Assembly (NCBI RefSeq): GCF_000189275.1 | Contig: NZ_AEVT01000008.1 | Location: 82,164-146,163, forward strand | DNA length: 64,000 bases | Direction: 5' to 3' | Origin: Vibrio sinaloensis DSM 21326 | Lineage (GTDB): Bacteria > Pseudomonadota > Gammaproteobacteria > Enterobacterales > Vibrionaceae | Part shown: positions 8,920 through 17,552 of the stretch, piece by piece | Layout of the letters: each line of letters starts with the position of its first letter | How positions within the stretch are numbered: position 1 is the first letter of the stretch | Notes under the pieces: generated by a model | What the model was told of the DNA's origin: nothing | Database searches by the model: none | Seen by the model: the letters and a program-made list of their open reading frames with translations, nothing else | Position numbers and translations under genes: made by a program

Positions 8920-10283
8920 TAGGATGCCTTCGCCTTCTTCTTGCGGTAGGTCTTACGTCGGCGCTGTCTTGGTTGACCATCGCTGCTTGGGTCTAAATCG
9001 GCAACCATGGCTTGGCGCATATTGCGTCCAGCACCTTGGAAGGTATCCCACCATTTGGCTAGCTGCTGGGTTTCCCCTTGCTCGATTTCACCACGCATTT
9101 CCAAAAAGTCGAAGCCGGCGCGGAACTTATTCAGTTCCATTAAGCGGAATGCGCGCTTGCCATTGCGTCTTGGCATTCTCAACTGCAATTGCCAAATTTC
9201 GCGGATTGTTGCGGTGTGACGACGTGGAATGGCAATCGAACGTACTTGATCATCAAGAATCATGTTGCTGGCTTCCATGATTGCGTCGTAGTGAGCCAGA
9301 TTACGTTTTTCCATCAGTTGTTCCGCTTTGGCTTGCAGCGGATACCATAGCATCGCAGCGAACATGAACGCTGGGTTAATACGTTTGCCTTCCTCGATGC
9401 GCTGATCGGTTGAGTCGAGTACTAGATCCAACATCTGTTCGGTTGGAGAGTCATAGTCTTCGGTAAAGAACTCAGCGATGGTTGGGAAGAGTTGCTGGAA
9501 CAGGTTGTATTCACGCATCAGGTGATAGGTTTCTAAACCGTGACCCGATTGCAGCATCTTGAGTGATTCTTCGTAGAGACGTGCTGGTGGAATATCTCGC
9601 AAAAGTACCGCCATATCTTCAATCGGTGCAGCAGTATCTTCTTCAATGTCAAAGTCGAGCTTCACCGCAAAACGGATAGCTCGCAGCATGCGAACCGGGT
9701 CTTCACGATAACGAGTTTCAGGATCACCAATCAGGCGTACCAATTTATCTTCGAGGTCTTCGATACCGCCTGCATAATCATGAATTGAATAGTCTGCAAT
9801 GCTGTAGTACATCGCATTGATGGTGAAATCACGACGCTCAGCATCTTCATCAATGGTGCCATACACATTGTCACGTAACAGCATGCCTTCTTTGGATTGC
9901 TGTGACACATTTTTGCTCGGCTCTTGATGGTGGCCACGGAAAGTCGCAACTTCAATAATATCGCGGCCAAACATGATATGCGCGAGACGGAAGCGACGGC
10001 CGATTAGACGACAGTTTTTGAATAACTGACGAATTTGTTCTGGCGTTGCGTTGGTCGCAATATCAAAATCTTTTGGTTGTTGACCCAGCAGAGAGTCACG
10101 TACACCGCCACCAACCAAATAGGCATCAAAGCCTGCGCCATGAAGTCGGTATAGCACCTTCAATGCATTGTCGCTGATCTTCTTACGCGAGACGTTGTGC
10201 TCTTGGCGAGTGATGATATTCAGAGATAGCTCTGGGTATATGTTCTTTTCGCTTGGTGTATAGTCGTTTTTGTTCATGTGCAT
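8919..10283 (-). CDS. pcnB: Poly(A) polymerase I
   Basis: Adds 3' poly(A) tails that mark RNAs for decay; class II nucleotidyltransferase fold. It has 454 residues. The catalytic motif VGGGVRDSLLGQQPKDFDIATNA (two carboxylates in KDFDIAT, about residues 57-79) is intact, followed by the RRDFTINAMYY motif and tRNA-nucleotidyltransferase-like RNA-binding domains. A strongly basic tail (RQRRRKTYRKKKAKAS) ends the protein, as in E. coli PcnB. No Shine-Dalgarno is visible before the ATG at 10283 or the alternative at 10277. Weak initiation is also a feature of E. coli pcnB, where excess enzyme is harmful. The N-terminus is therefore the least certain part. Confidence 0.94.
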   Translation of the reverse strand: MHMNKNDYTPSEKNIYPELSLNIITRQEHNVSRKKISDNALKVLYRLHGAGFDAYLVGGGVRDSLLGQQPKDFDIATNATPEQIRQLFKNCRLIGRRFRLAHIMFGRDIIEVATFRGHHQEPSKNVSQQSKEGMLLRDNVYGTIDEDAERRDFTINAMYYSIADYSIHDYAGGIEDLEDKLVRLIGDPETRYREDPVRMLRAIRFAVKLDFDIEEDTAAPIEDMAVLLRDIPPARLYEESLKMLQSGHGLETYHLMREYNLFQQLFPTIAEFFTEDYDSPTEQMLDLVLDSTDQRIEEGKRINPAFMFAAMLWYPLQAKAEQLMEKRNLAHYDAIMEASNMILDDQVRSIAIPRRHTATIREIWQLQLRMPRRNGKRAFRLMELNKFRAGFDFLEMRGEIEQGETQQLAKWWDTFQGAGRNMRQAMVADLDPSSDGQPRQRRRKTYRKKKAKAS

Positions 10284-10363
10284 CTGGCAATAATATGGTG
10301 AAAACCAACCTTGCTACAGGCTAAATTGGTGCCCTTCAGGGCGAATTTGCGGCTAATAATAGC

Positions 10364-11254
10364 TTACAGCGAGCGGTTTGAGAATCTCGGTGTGATCTCG
10401 ATCGAGGCTGGTAACTGTGTTACCTGCCATTGACTCACCCCCCATTGTACGATTTCTCTTACGCTAGCATCGATAATATCTTTAGTTATTTCAAAGCCTA
10501 AGAATCTCATTGCATCTAATAATGCAGGTTTCGGGTTATTAATATCAATAGCCGGAGCATGATTCTGTTTAGATAGCTTTTGGCCATTATCTCCCAATGC
10601 GAGCGGCAGGTGTAGATAACCCACTTCTGGTTTGCCTAGCATTTGGTAAAGGCTTATCTGGCGACCTGTCGGTTCAATCAGATCTGCGCCACGTACCACT
10701 TCGGTAACGCCTTGGTCTATGTCGTCTAATACTACGGCAAGGTTATAAGCAAATAAGCCATCACGACGTTTTATAATGAAATCTTCATCTGCGAGCGCGT
10801 GTGGTATTGCGAGTTGACCATGCTTAACGTCATCAAACTGGTAGACGGGATGCGTCATTTTAAGACGAATCGCGCAGTTTTCGGGAGAGGTCAGTCTCAA
10901 ATTACGGCAAGTCCCCGTATAAAAGCCGCCCGTTTGCTTGATTTGTTTTCGAGTGCATTGGCAATAGTAAGCTTGACCGGATTCAAGCCACTGATCAATT
11001 TGCTGTTGATAGCGCGAATGGCGTTGGCTTTGGTAGACCACTTCACCGTCCCAATGCAGTTGATAAGCGTCTAAGGTTTTTAGAATCAAGCTTGCAGCAC
11101 CAGGCATTTCTCGTGGTGGATCAAGATCCTCAATACGAACCAACCATTGACCTTGATGTACCTTGGCTTGAAAGTAACTGCCCAGAGCAGCGACGAGTGA
11201 GCCGAAGTGAAGTGGGCCAGATGGTGAAGGGGCAAAGCGACCGATGTAACTCAT
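10364..11254 (-). CDS. gluQ: Glutamyl-Q tRNA(Asp) synthetase
   Basis: A truncated glutamyl-tRNA synthetase paralogue that attaches glutamate to the queuosine base of tRNA-Asp. It has 296 residues and lacks the anticodon-binding domain of GluRS. The HIGH-type motif [10 protein letters not shown] is at residues ~10-19, the KMSKS-type motif QKLSKQN near 228, and a zinc site (CQC...GTC) is near 100-118. I start at [13 protein letters not shown] (11254). An in-frame ATG at 11296 exists, but it lies inside the hairpin that terminates dksA, so the longer form is unlikely. The dksA-gluQ-pcnB order is conserved in gammaproteobacteria. Confidence 0.94.
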   Translation of the reverse strand: MSYIGRFAPSPSGPLHFGSLVAALGSYFQAKVHQGQWLVRIEDLDPPREMPGAASLILKTLDAYQLHWDGEVVYQSQRHSRYQQQIDQWLESGQAYYCQCTRKQIKQTGGFYTGTCRNLRLTSPENCAIRLKMTHPVYQFDDVKHGQLAIPHALADEDFIIKRRDGLFAYNLAVVLDDIDQGVTEVVRGADLIEPTGRQISLYQMLGKPEVGYLHLPLALGDNGQKLSKQNHAPAIDINNPKPALLDAMRFLGFEITKDIIDASVREIVQWGVSQWQVTQLPASIEITPRFSNRSL

Positions 11255-11269
11255 AGTAATTTCTAAAGC

Positions 11270-11294
11270 AAAAAGGGAGCCAAAGCTCCCTTTC
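11270..11294 (-). terminator. Terminator of dksA (leaky, upstream of gluQ)
   Basis: Perfect 9-bp stem AAAGGGAGC / GCTCCCTTT with a 4-base loop; on the minus strand it ends in TTTTTGC. It sits between dksA and gluQ, so gluQ is either read through at low level or has its own promoter. Confidence 0.88.
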
Positions 11295-11315
11295 AAATTA
11301 TGTTAAAACAGGTCA

Positions 11316-11762
11316 TTAACCTTGCATTTGCTTCTCTTTGATCTCTGCAAGTGTCTTACAGTCGATACAAAGGTCGGCAGTTGGACGAGCTTCGAGACGA
11401 CGAATACCAATCTCAATGCCGCAAGAGTCACAGAAGCCAAACTCATCTTCTTCGATCTTGTTTAGCGTTTTTTCGATCTTCTTGATCAAACGACGCTCAC
11501 GATCGCGGTTGCGAAGTTCAAGGCTGAACTCTTCTTCTTGTGATGCACGGTCAACTGGATCTGGGAAATTTGCCGCTTCGTCCTGCATGTGGTGAACAGT
11601 GCGATCAACTTCTTCCCTGAGCTGGTTGCGCCAAGCTGTCAAAATTTTTGTAAAATGAGCCATCTGCTCTGGTGACATGTACTCTTCACCAGCTTTCTCT
11701 TGGTATGGCTCAACCCCTGCAATGGCTAGGATGCCTAGCGCTTTTTTCTTTGATTCTGGCAT
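11316..11762 (-). CDS. dksA: RNA polymerase-binding transcription factor DksA
   Basis: Secondary-channel RNA polymerase factor that acts with ppGpp to repress rRNA and activate amino-acid promoters. It has 148 residues. The N-terminal helix is followed by a coiled coil whose tip carries DPVDRASQ (the essential D-x-x-D-x-A motif, ~71-76). The C-terminal zinc finger has the four cysteines CDSC...CIDC (~114-138), and the final helix is present. The ATG has a GGAG upstream. Monocistronic with a strong terminator, as in other gammaproteobacteria. Confidence 0.97.
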   Translation of the reverse strand: MPESKKKALGILAIAGVEPYQEKAGEEYMSPEQMAHFTKILTAWRNQLREEVDRTVHHMQDEAANFPDPVDRASQEEEFSLELRNRDRERRLIKKIEKTLNKIEEDEFGFCDSCGIEIGIRRLEARPTADLCIDCKTLAEIKEKQMQG

Positions 11763-11899
11763 GCAGCATCTCCTACTAACACCTAGTCAACTGCGCTCGC
11801 AGTTAATTTTAAGGCGGGTATCTATAGCAAAAAGAACTAATCGAGGCAAACTCTGAATCGTAAAGTTGTTGTCAATGTGAAGACGACCCACTTTTTACG
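11763..11899 (-). promoter_or_regulatory. dksA promoter region / sfsA 3' end
   Basis: 137 bases between the sfsA stop and the dksA start on the same strand. No hairpin terminator for sfsA was recognised. The dksA ribosome-binding site (AGGAGATG type) is clear immediately before its start. Nothing else is seen. Confidence 0.3.
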
Positions 11900-12613
11900 T
11901 CAATTGATAAAATCAATCGCTTTGACCAGTTTTATCTCTGAGTGGTTAAGCTCTGCTTTGTAGCACATCACTTCCACTCCTTGTTCTTGCGCAGTTTTCA
12001 GTAATTGTGAATATTTGGCGTCTATATGGTGTGCGGCTGACACTTTTTCAATCCCTGAATGTAAAACAGTGAATAAAAGTACCGCTCGATATCCACATTG
12101 TGCCATTTCTGAGAGCTCTCTCAGGTGTTTCTGACCCCTTGTTGTTACAGCATCTGGGAAATACCCTTGGCCTTCAACTTTTTCATCCAATAAGGTGACG
12201 CTCTTAACTTCTATATAGCATTTTGGTTTGCTTTCTGAGTTGAGCAAGACATCAATCCGACTATTCTCATTGCCATATTTCACTTCTGTTTGAAGCTGTT
12301 CATAGCCTTGTAACTCTTCAATTACGCCAGACTCGATGGCTTCGACAGCAAGTTGGTTCGCGCGAGCGGTATTAATGCAAATACGGTGGCCCGCAGTGGT
12401 CTCACTGAGCTCCCAACTATTGGGGTACTTGCGTTTCGGGTTATCCGATGTGGAATACCACACCTTATTTCCCGGTTGTGCACAGCCCGTCATTGCTCCG
12501 GTGTTTGCGCAGTGAATCGTTCGTTCGCTGCCATCAGGCAAAGTAATGTCGGCGAGAAAGCGTTTATAACGCTTAATTAAGATTGCCGGCTCAAGTATAG
12601 GTTCAAACTTCAT
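11900..12613 (-). CDS. sfsA: Sugar fermentation stimulation protein SfsA
   Basis: A 237-residue conserved protein. E. coli SfsA was found because it restores maltose fermentation in a crp mutant; it is DNA-binding and has a nuclease-like fold, but its molecular role is unsettled. Typical family segments are RYKRFLADI near residue 14, [12 protein letters not shown] (~33-44) and [10 protein letters not shown] (~132-141, resembling a restriction-endonuclease ExK core). The start is ATG at 12613 with a weak ribosome-binding site. It is divergent from hrpB across 54 bases, the same pairing as in E. coli (sfsA next to hrpB). Confidence 0.94.
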   Translation of the reverse strand: MKFEPILEPAILIKRYKRFLADITLPDGSERTIHCANTGAMTGCAQPGNKVWYSTSDNPKRKYPNSWELSETTAGHRICINTARANQLAVEAIESGVIEELQGYEQLQTEVKYGNENSRIDVLLNSESKPKCYIEVKSVTLLDEKVEGQGYFPDAVTTRGQKHLRELSEMAQCGYRAVLLFTVLHSGIEKVSAAHHIDAKYSQLLKTAQEQGVEVMCYKAELNHSEIKLVKAIDFIN

Positions 12614-12667
12614 TTACAACTGGATTTATGTACAATATTTGCATCATTACATCACAAGGTCCTTCCA

Positions 12668-15127
12668 TTGTCACAACTGCCTATTGAAGGCGTGATACCA
12701 GAACTGCTTTCTGGGGTTCGCGACGATAACCAACTCATTCTTAAGGCCGCCCCGGGTGCCGGTAAATCGACTTACTTTCCGCTGCAATTAGTGAAGCAAA
12801 ACGTGGTGACAGGAAAGGTGATAATGCTGGAGCCAAGGCGATTGGCCGCGCGTAATATTGCTTGCTATCTTGCCAACCAGCTTGGCGAGCCTGTCGGTCA
12901 GCGCATCGGTTATCGCGTTCGAGGAGAGTCGAAAGTCAGTAGCCAGACTCAGTTAGAGATTGTGACTGAAGGGGTGTTAACTCGCATGATTCAATCGGAT
13001 CCCGAGTTAAATGGCATAGATTTAGTGATCTTTGATGAATTTCACGAACGTAGCATTCATGCAGATACCGCGCTGGCTTTTTGCTTAGAGATTCAAGAGG
13101 CGCTGCGCGACGATCTTAAACTTGTGGTGATGTCGGCAACGTTGGATCAGCAGGCTTTGTGCCGTTTATTGCCTGAGGCTCGTTATGTTGAATCGCAAGG
13201 GCGGAGCTACCCTGTTGAGCATCGCTATCTGCCCGCTAAGGCCAACCAATCAATAGAAGATCTGCTCACTCAACAAATTAAGTACTTAATGAGTAACGAG
13301 CCGGGATCGCTGTTGGCTTTTTTGCCAGGCGTAGCTGCAATTAAGCGTGTCGAAGAGAAGCTGAGTGATTTTGCTGATGATATTGAAGTGTGCCCCTTAT
13401 ATGGCCAGTTGAGTTTCTCGCAGCAGCAAAAAGCGATTCAGCCCGCAGATGAAGGTAAGCGCAAAATTGTATTGGCAACCAATATCGCGGAAACGTCACT
13501 CACCATTGAAGGGATACGTCTCGTCGTCGACTCTGGATTAGAGCGGATTGCGAAGTTTGATTTAAAAAGCGGGGTTACCCGACTCGAGCAAGGTCGTATT
13601 GCTCGCTCTTCAGCGGAGCAGAGAGCGGGGCGAGCTGGGCGAACAGAGCCGGGCATTTGTGTTCGCTTGTACAGTGGGAATCAGTTGCAGCAGCAGCCTC
13701 ACGTGCCGGCTGCGGAAATCCTTCATTCAGACCTTGCCAGCTTAGCCTTGGAACTCATTCAATGGGGAGCACAAGACGTCGCTGACTTGAAGTGGTTGGA
13801 CTTACCTCCGCAAAGTGCGTTGAACCAGGCGCACGCATTACTGCGCTCACTGAAGCTTATCGATAAAAAAAGTCAGCTAACCTCAGCGGGTAAGTTGGCC
13901 ATTCAGTTAGGGGTTGAGCCGAGAATGGCAGCTATGTTGGCGTTTGCTCAAACAAAGCAGATGGCCGCTGCTGCCTGCTGTGTTGTCGCTCTATTGGAAA
14001 ACCCTGAGAGAAACCAAATTGATTTCTCTCACTGTGTGCACCGCTTTGTTGCTAAGCGCCATAGCAAGCAAGCCATGGTGATGCAGCGTGCTCAGCAATT
14101 GGCGAAAAAACTGGCGTGCTCGATTGAATGCCAAACGCTGGATTCATCGGATGTTGCCTTGTTGCTTGCGGTGGCATTTCCAGACCGAGTCGCCCAAATG
14201 CGTCATCAGCAAGCGGGTCGTTTCCGTTTAGCCAATGGGCATGGCGCTCAATTGGCTGATGACGAAGTGCTGGCGTCGAGTGCTTATTTGGTGGTGATCG
14301 ACCTGATGCGCAGCCAAGCGGAATCATCGCGTATCTTTTCCGTGATCGAACTGGATATCGCGCACTTAGAGTCTGTTTATGGTGAGCTGTTTTCTCTTGA
14401 TGAACGAGTAGATTGGGATGAAAGTAAAGGTCGCTTAATTGCGGAAGAGCAAAAAAGACTTGGCGAATTGGTGGTTGAGAAAAAAGCACTCCCGGAGCCT
14501 AGTAAAGAAAAAATGACGCAAGCTTTACTCAATTTCGTTCGCCGTAAAGGGCTTTCAGTATTACAGTGGAGCGCTCAAAGTGAGGATACCTTGCAACGTT
14601 TGCGCTGTGCGGCTGAATGGTTACCAGAAAAACCGTGGCCCAATCTGGCAGAGCAAGGTTTACTGGATGCTTTGGAATTATGGCTAGAGCCTTACTTGTC
14701 AGGTGTTCATTCAGTGAAAGGGTTGGCTAAAGTTGATTTGAACGCGGCTCTGATGGCTTATGTCGGGTGGCCATTAAATCAGGAAATCGATCAGTGGTTG
14801 CCGGTCTCTTACCAACTGCCAACGGGAACGAAGAAAAAGATACGTTACCAACAAGGACAAGAGCCGATGCTTTCGGTTCGCATGCAAGAAGTGTTTGGCG
14901 AACATACGTCGCCGCAAATTGCGTTAGGACGCAAAACCGTCGTGTTAGAGCTTTTGTCTCCAGCACAACGACCGCTTCAGGTCACTCGCGACCTCGCCAG
15001 TTTTTGGGCTGGGGCTTACAAAGAAGTGCAGAAAGAGATGAAAGGACGCTACCCAAAGCATGTTTGGCCTGATGATCCCGCTAACCATATCGCGACAACA
15101 AAAACTAAAAGACATTTTAATCAGTAA
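12668..15127 (+). CDS. hrpB: ATP-dependent helicase HrpB (DEAH/RHA type)
   Basis: Large (819 residues) superfamily-2 helicase of unknown cellular substrate. Walker A PGAGKST lies near residue 29. Motif II is DEFHERS rather than strict DEAH, which is characteristic of HrpB. Motif III SAT (VVMSATLD, ~155), motif V TNIAETSLTIEGI (~275) and motif VI QRAGRAGR (~318) follow, and the family-specific HrpB C-terminal domain fills the last ~130 residues. I use the TTG start at 12668 because it aligns with the E. coli N-terminus (M-S-x-L-P-x-x-x-x-x-PELL) and AAGGTCC precedes it. The mrcB start follows the stop by 2 bases. Confidence 0.95.
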   Translation: MSQLPIEGVIPELLSGVRDDNQLILKAAPGAGKSTYFPLQLVKQNVVTGKVIMLEPRRLAARNIACYLANQLGEPVGQRIGYRVRGESKVSSQTQLEIVTEGVLTRMIQSDPELNGIDLVIFDEFHERSIHADTALAFCLEIQEALRDDLKLVVMSATLDQQALCRLLPEARYVESQGRSYPVEHRYLPAKANQSIEDLLTQQIKYLMSNEPGSLLAFLPGVAAIKRVEEKLSDFADDIEVCPLYGQLSFSQQQKAIQPADEGKRKIVLATNIAETSLTIEGIRLVVDSGLERIAKFDLKSGVTRLEQGRIARSSAEQRAGRAGRTEPGICVRLYSGNQLQQQPHVPAAEILHSDLASLALELIQWGAQDVADLKWLDLPPQSALNQAHALLRSLKLIDKKSQLTSAGKLAIQLGVEPRMAAMLAFAQTKQMAAAACCVVALLENPERNQIDFSHCVHRFVAKRHSKQAMVMQRAQQLAKKLACSIECQTLDSSDVALLLAVAFPDRVAQMRHQQAGRFRLANGHGAQLADDEVLASSAYLVVIDLMRSQAESSRIFSVIELDIAHLESVYGELFSLDERVDWDESKGRLIAEEQKRLGELVVEKKALPEPSKEKMTQALLNFVRRKGLSVLQWSAQSEDTLQRLRCAAEWLPEKPWPNLAEQGLLDALELWLEPYLSGVHSVKGLAKVDLNAALMAYVGWPLNQEIDQWLPVSYQLPTGTKKKIRYQQGQEPMLSVRMQEVFGEHTSPQIALGRKTVVLELLSPAQRPLQVTRDLASFWAGAYKEVQKEMKGRYPKHVWPDDPANHIATTKTKRHFNQ

Positions 15128-15129
15128 TC

Positions 15130-17490
15130 ATGACCAAGAAAAACAGCAGTACGAGCACCAAAACAACAAAAAAAACCGCTCGAAAACGTACCTCAAAACC
15201 GAGAAAACGCACCTCTAGTAAGAAGGGCCAGCGTCGCTGGTTACGAATGATTTGGAGCGTGAGCTGGAAAGCAGCACTGGCGGGATTCGCGGTGTTGTTG
15301 TTTGTCGGTATTTATCTTGATAGCGTGGTTAAGCAGCGTTTTGATGGGCAGTTGTTCGATCTGCCTACGGTGGTTTATGCGCGTATTCTAAATTTAGCCC
15401 CGGGTGAAGCCATCTCACTGAAAGAGGTGACCAACGAACTAGATGTCCTTAACTACCGTAAAGTTCGCCAGCCACGTTACCCAGGCGAGTACTCCTCATC
15501 CTCGAGTAAGATCGAACTGATTCGTCGTCCTTTTGAGTTTACCGATGGTCCTGAGCCTGATCGTCACGTGATGTTGCATTTCAACCAAAGTGGCTTAACG
15601 CGGATTCAGTCTTTGGAGCACAAAGGCGAAATGGGATATTTACGCATTGAGCCGAAAATGCTCGGGATGCTAGAAAAGAGCCACGATGAACAGCGTTTGT
15701 TCTTACGTCGCGATCAATTCCCAGAGGTGATGGTTGATGCTTTGTTAGTGACCGAAGATCGCAACTTCTATCAGCACGATGGGGTGTCACCGCTGGCGAT
15801 CGCGCGTGCTATGGTCGCCAACGTGAAAGCAGGAAGAACCGTACAAGGCGGGAGTACCTTAACCCAGCAGCTTGCCAAGAATATTTTTCTATCCAGCGAC
15901 CGCACATTGTGGCGTAAAGTCCGTGAAGCCTATATTGCGCTTATCTTAGACTACCGTTATAGCAAAGATCGCATTCTTGAAGCGTACTTGAATGAGGTTT
16001 ACCTTGGACAAAGCCGAGGACAGGCGATTCATGGCTTTGGTTTGGCCTCGCGACTTTACTTCGGTCAACCTGTTCAAGAGTTGAGAATTGACCAACTCGC
16101 ACTGCTGGTTGGCATGGTAAAAGGGCCATCTTATTACAACCCGGTTCGGTATCCTGAACGAGCTAAACAGCGCCGAGACTTGGTGCTACGCCTGATGATG
16201 CAGCAAGGTATCTTGACCGCCAACGAATTTGAAATGGCTGCGGATCGACCGCTGGATATCCAAGACAACCCGCGTATTGCGAGTCGACAACCCGCTTATT
16301 TCCAACAGCTCAAAATCGAGCTCAAAGAAAAAGTGGGCGACGTGTTCCAATCCGATGTCGGGTTACGTGTCTTCACTTCGCTTGATCCCGTTTCGCAGTT
16401 CGAGCTCGAAACCGCAATTGCGAAAAAGATCCCGCAGCTAGCCAAGGTGGCGGGTAAAGATCTTGAAGGTGCCGCCATCGCGGTCGATCGTCACACTGGC
16501 GAAATACGCGCAATGGTTGGTGGAAAACGAACTGGGTATGATGGGTTTAACCGTGCGCTCAATGCCAGTCGCCAGATTGGTTCGTTAGCGAAACCTGCCG
16601 TCTACTTAACAGCGTTAGAGCAACCGGAAAAATACAACTTAGCCACGACGCTTAACGATAAACCGTTAAGTCTTAAGGGCAGTAAAGGTTCGGTGTGGTC
16701 GCCACGTAACTATGATCGCAAGTTCCGCGGTGATGTCCCCTTGTACATTGCACTAGCCAAATCGCTCAATGTCCCGACAGTACAACTAGGCATGCGCTTA
16801 GGCATTTCTAATGTGGTGGATACATTGGAAAAACTGGGCGTCGATAGGAAGGAAGTGCGCCCGGTGCCATCGATGTTCCTTGGCTCGTTTACGCTTACGC
16901 CATTTCAAGTTGCTCAGATGTACCAAACCTTAACTAACTCGGGTCGTAGAGCTGAGTTATCTGCATTACGCTCAGTCGTGAACCTAGATGGTGAAGTGTT
17001 GTTCCAATCCTTGCCACGCTCGACGCAAACCGTCGATCAACAAGCGGCATGGCTGACGACTTACGCGATGAAGCGCGGAGTTGCTGAAGGCACAGGACGT
17101 TATCTCAATAGTCAGTTTGCTTGGGCTGCGTTAGCGGGGAAAACAGGCACCAGTAACGATACGCGCGATAGTTGGTTTGTTGGGGTTGATGGCCGAGAGG
17201 TTACCACCATTTGGCTAGGACGAGATGACAACAAGCCAACTAAACTCACTGGCTCTAGTGGTGCGCTGCGTGTTTATGCTGAGTACCTCAACCACCGTAT
17301 TCCAGAAAAGCTCACTTTGCCTTGGCCTAAAGAGGTTAGCACCGTAGGCTTTCTCAAATCCGCGCAGGGCAATTTGCAGCTCGATTGTCGTAACGAGTTC
17401 AAACTCCCCGTGTGGGATCAGAGTGGGTCATTCAAAAAAAGGTGCGATAATCAACCACAAGCGTGGATCAAAAAGCTGTTTACCTGGTAA
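15130..17490 (+). CDS. mrcB: Penicillin-binding protein 1B (bifunctional glycosyltransferase/transpeptidase)
   Basis: Class A PBP that polymerises and cross-links peptidoglycan. It has 786 residues. The N-terminus is very basic and cytoplasmic (Lys/Arg/Thr-rich, ~1-40). One membrane anchor follows (~46-68), then a UB2H-like region that would bind the lipoprotein activator LpoB. The GT51 domain carries EDRNFYQHDGVS and GGSTLTQQLAKN (~200-250). The transpeptidase domain has the catalytic Ser in GSLAKP, the SLN motif in KSLNVP and KTGTSND (~480-670). It starts 2 bases after hrpB with no clear Shine-Dalgarno, so translation is probably coupled. Confidence 0.96.
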   Translation: MTKKNSSTSTKTTKKTARKRTSKPRKRTSSKKGQRRWLRMIWSVSWKAALAGFAVLLFVGIYLDSVVKQRFDGQLFDLPTVVYARILNLAPGEAISLKEVTNELDVLNYRKVRQPRYPGEYSSSSSKIELIRRPFEFTDGPEPDRHVMLHFNQSGLTRIQSLEHKGEMGYLRIEPKMLGMLEKSHDEQRLFLRRDQFPEVMVDALLVTEDRNFYQHDGVSPLAIARAMVANVKAGRTVQGGSTLTQQLAKNIFLSSDRTLWRKVREAYIALILDYRYSKDRILEAYLNEVYLGQSRGQAIHGFGLASRLYFGQPVQELRIDQLALLVGMVKGPSYYNPVRYPERAKQRRDLVLRLMMQQGILTANEFEMAADRPLDIQDNPRIASRQPAYFQQLKIELKEKVGDVFQSDVGLRVFTSLDPVSQFELETAIAKKIPQLAKVAGKDLEGAAIAVDRHTGEIRAMVGGKRTGYDGFNRALNASRQIGSLAKPAVYLTALEQPEKYNLATTLNDKPLSLKGSKGSVWSPRNYDRKFRGDVPLYIALAKSLNVPTVQLGMRLGISNVVDTLEKLGVDRKEVRPVPSMFLGSFTLTPFQVAQMYQTLTNSGRRAELSALRSVVNLDGEVLFQSLPRSTQTVDQQAAWLTTYAMKRGVAEGTGRYLNSQFAWAALAGKTGTSNDTRDSWFVGVDGREVTTIWLGRDDNKPTKLTGSSGALRVYAEYLNHRIPEKLTLPWPKEVSTVGFLKSAQGNLQLDCRNEFKLPVWDQSGSFKKRCDNQPQAWIKKLFTW

Positions 17491-17552
17491 TCAGTACGTT
17501 ATAAAACTAGCAAGGTAAAAAGTCACCACCTCATCAGTAAAAGGAATTCAAC

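Noticed and set aside
14052..14489. 145-codon open frame antisense to hrpB
   Set aside because: Shadow of the HrpB coding frame; no motif, no start signal.
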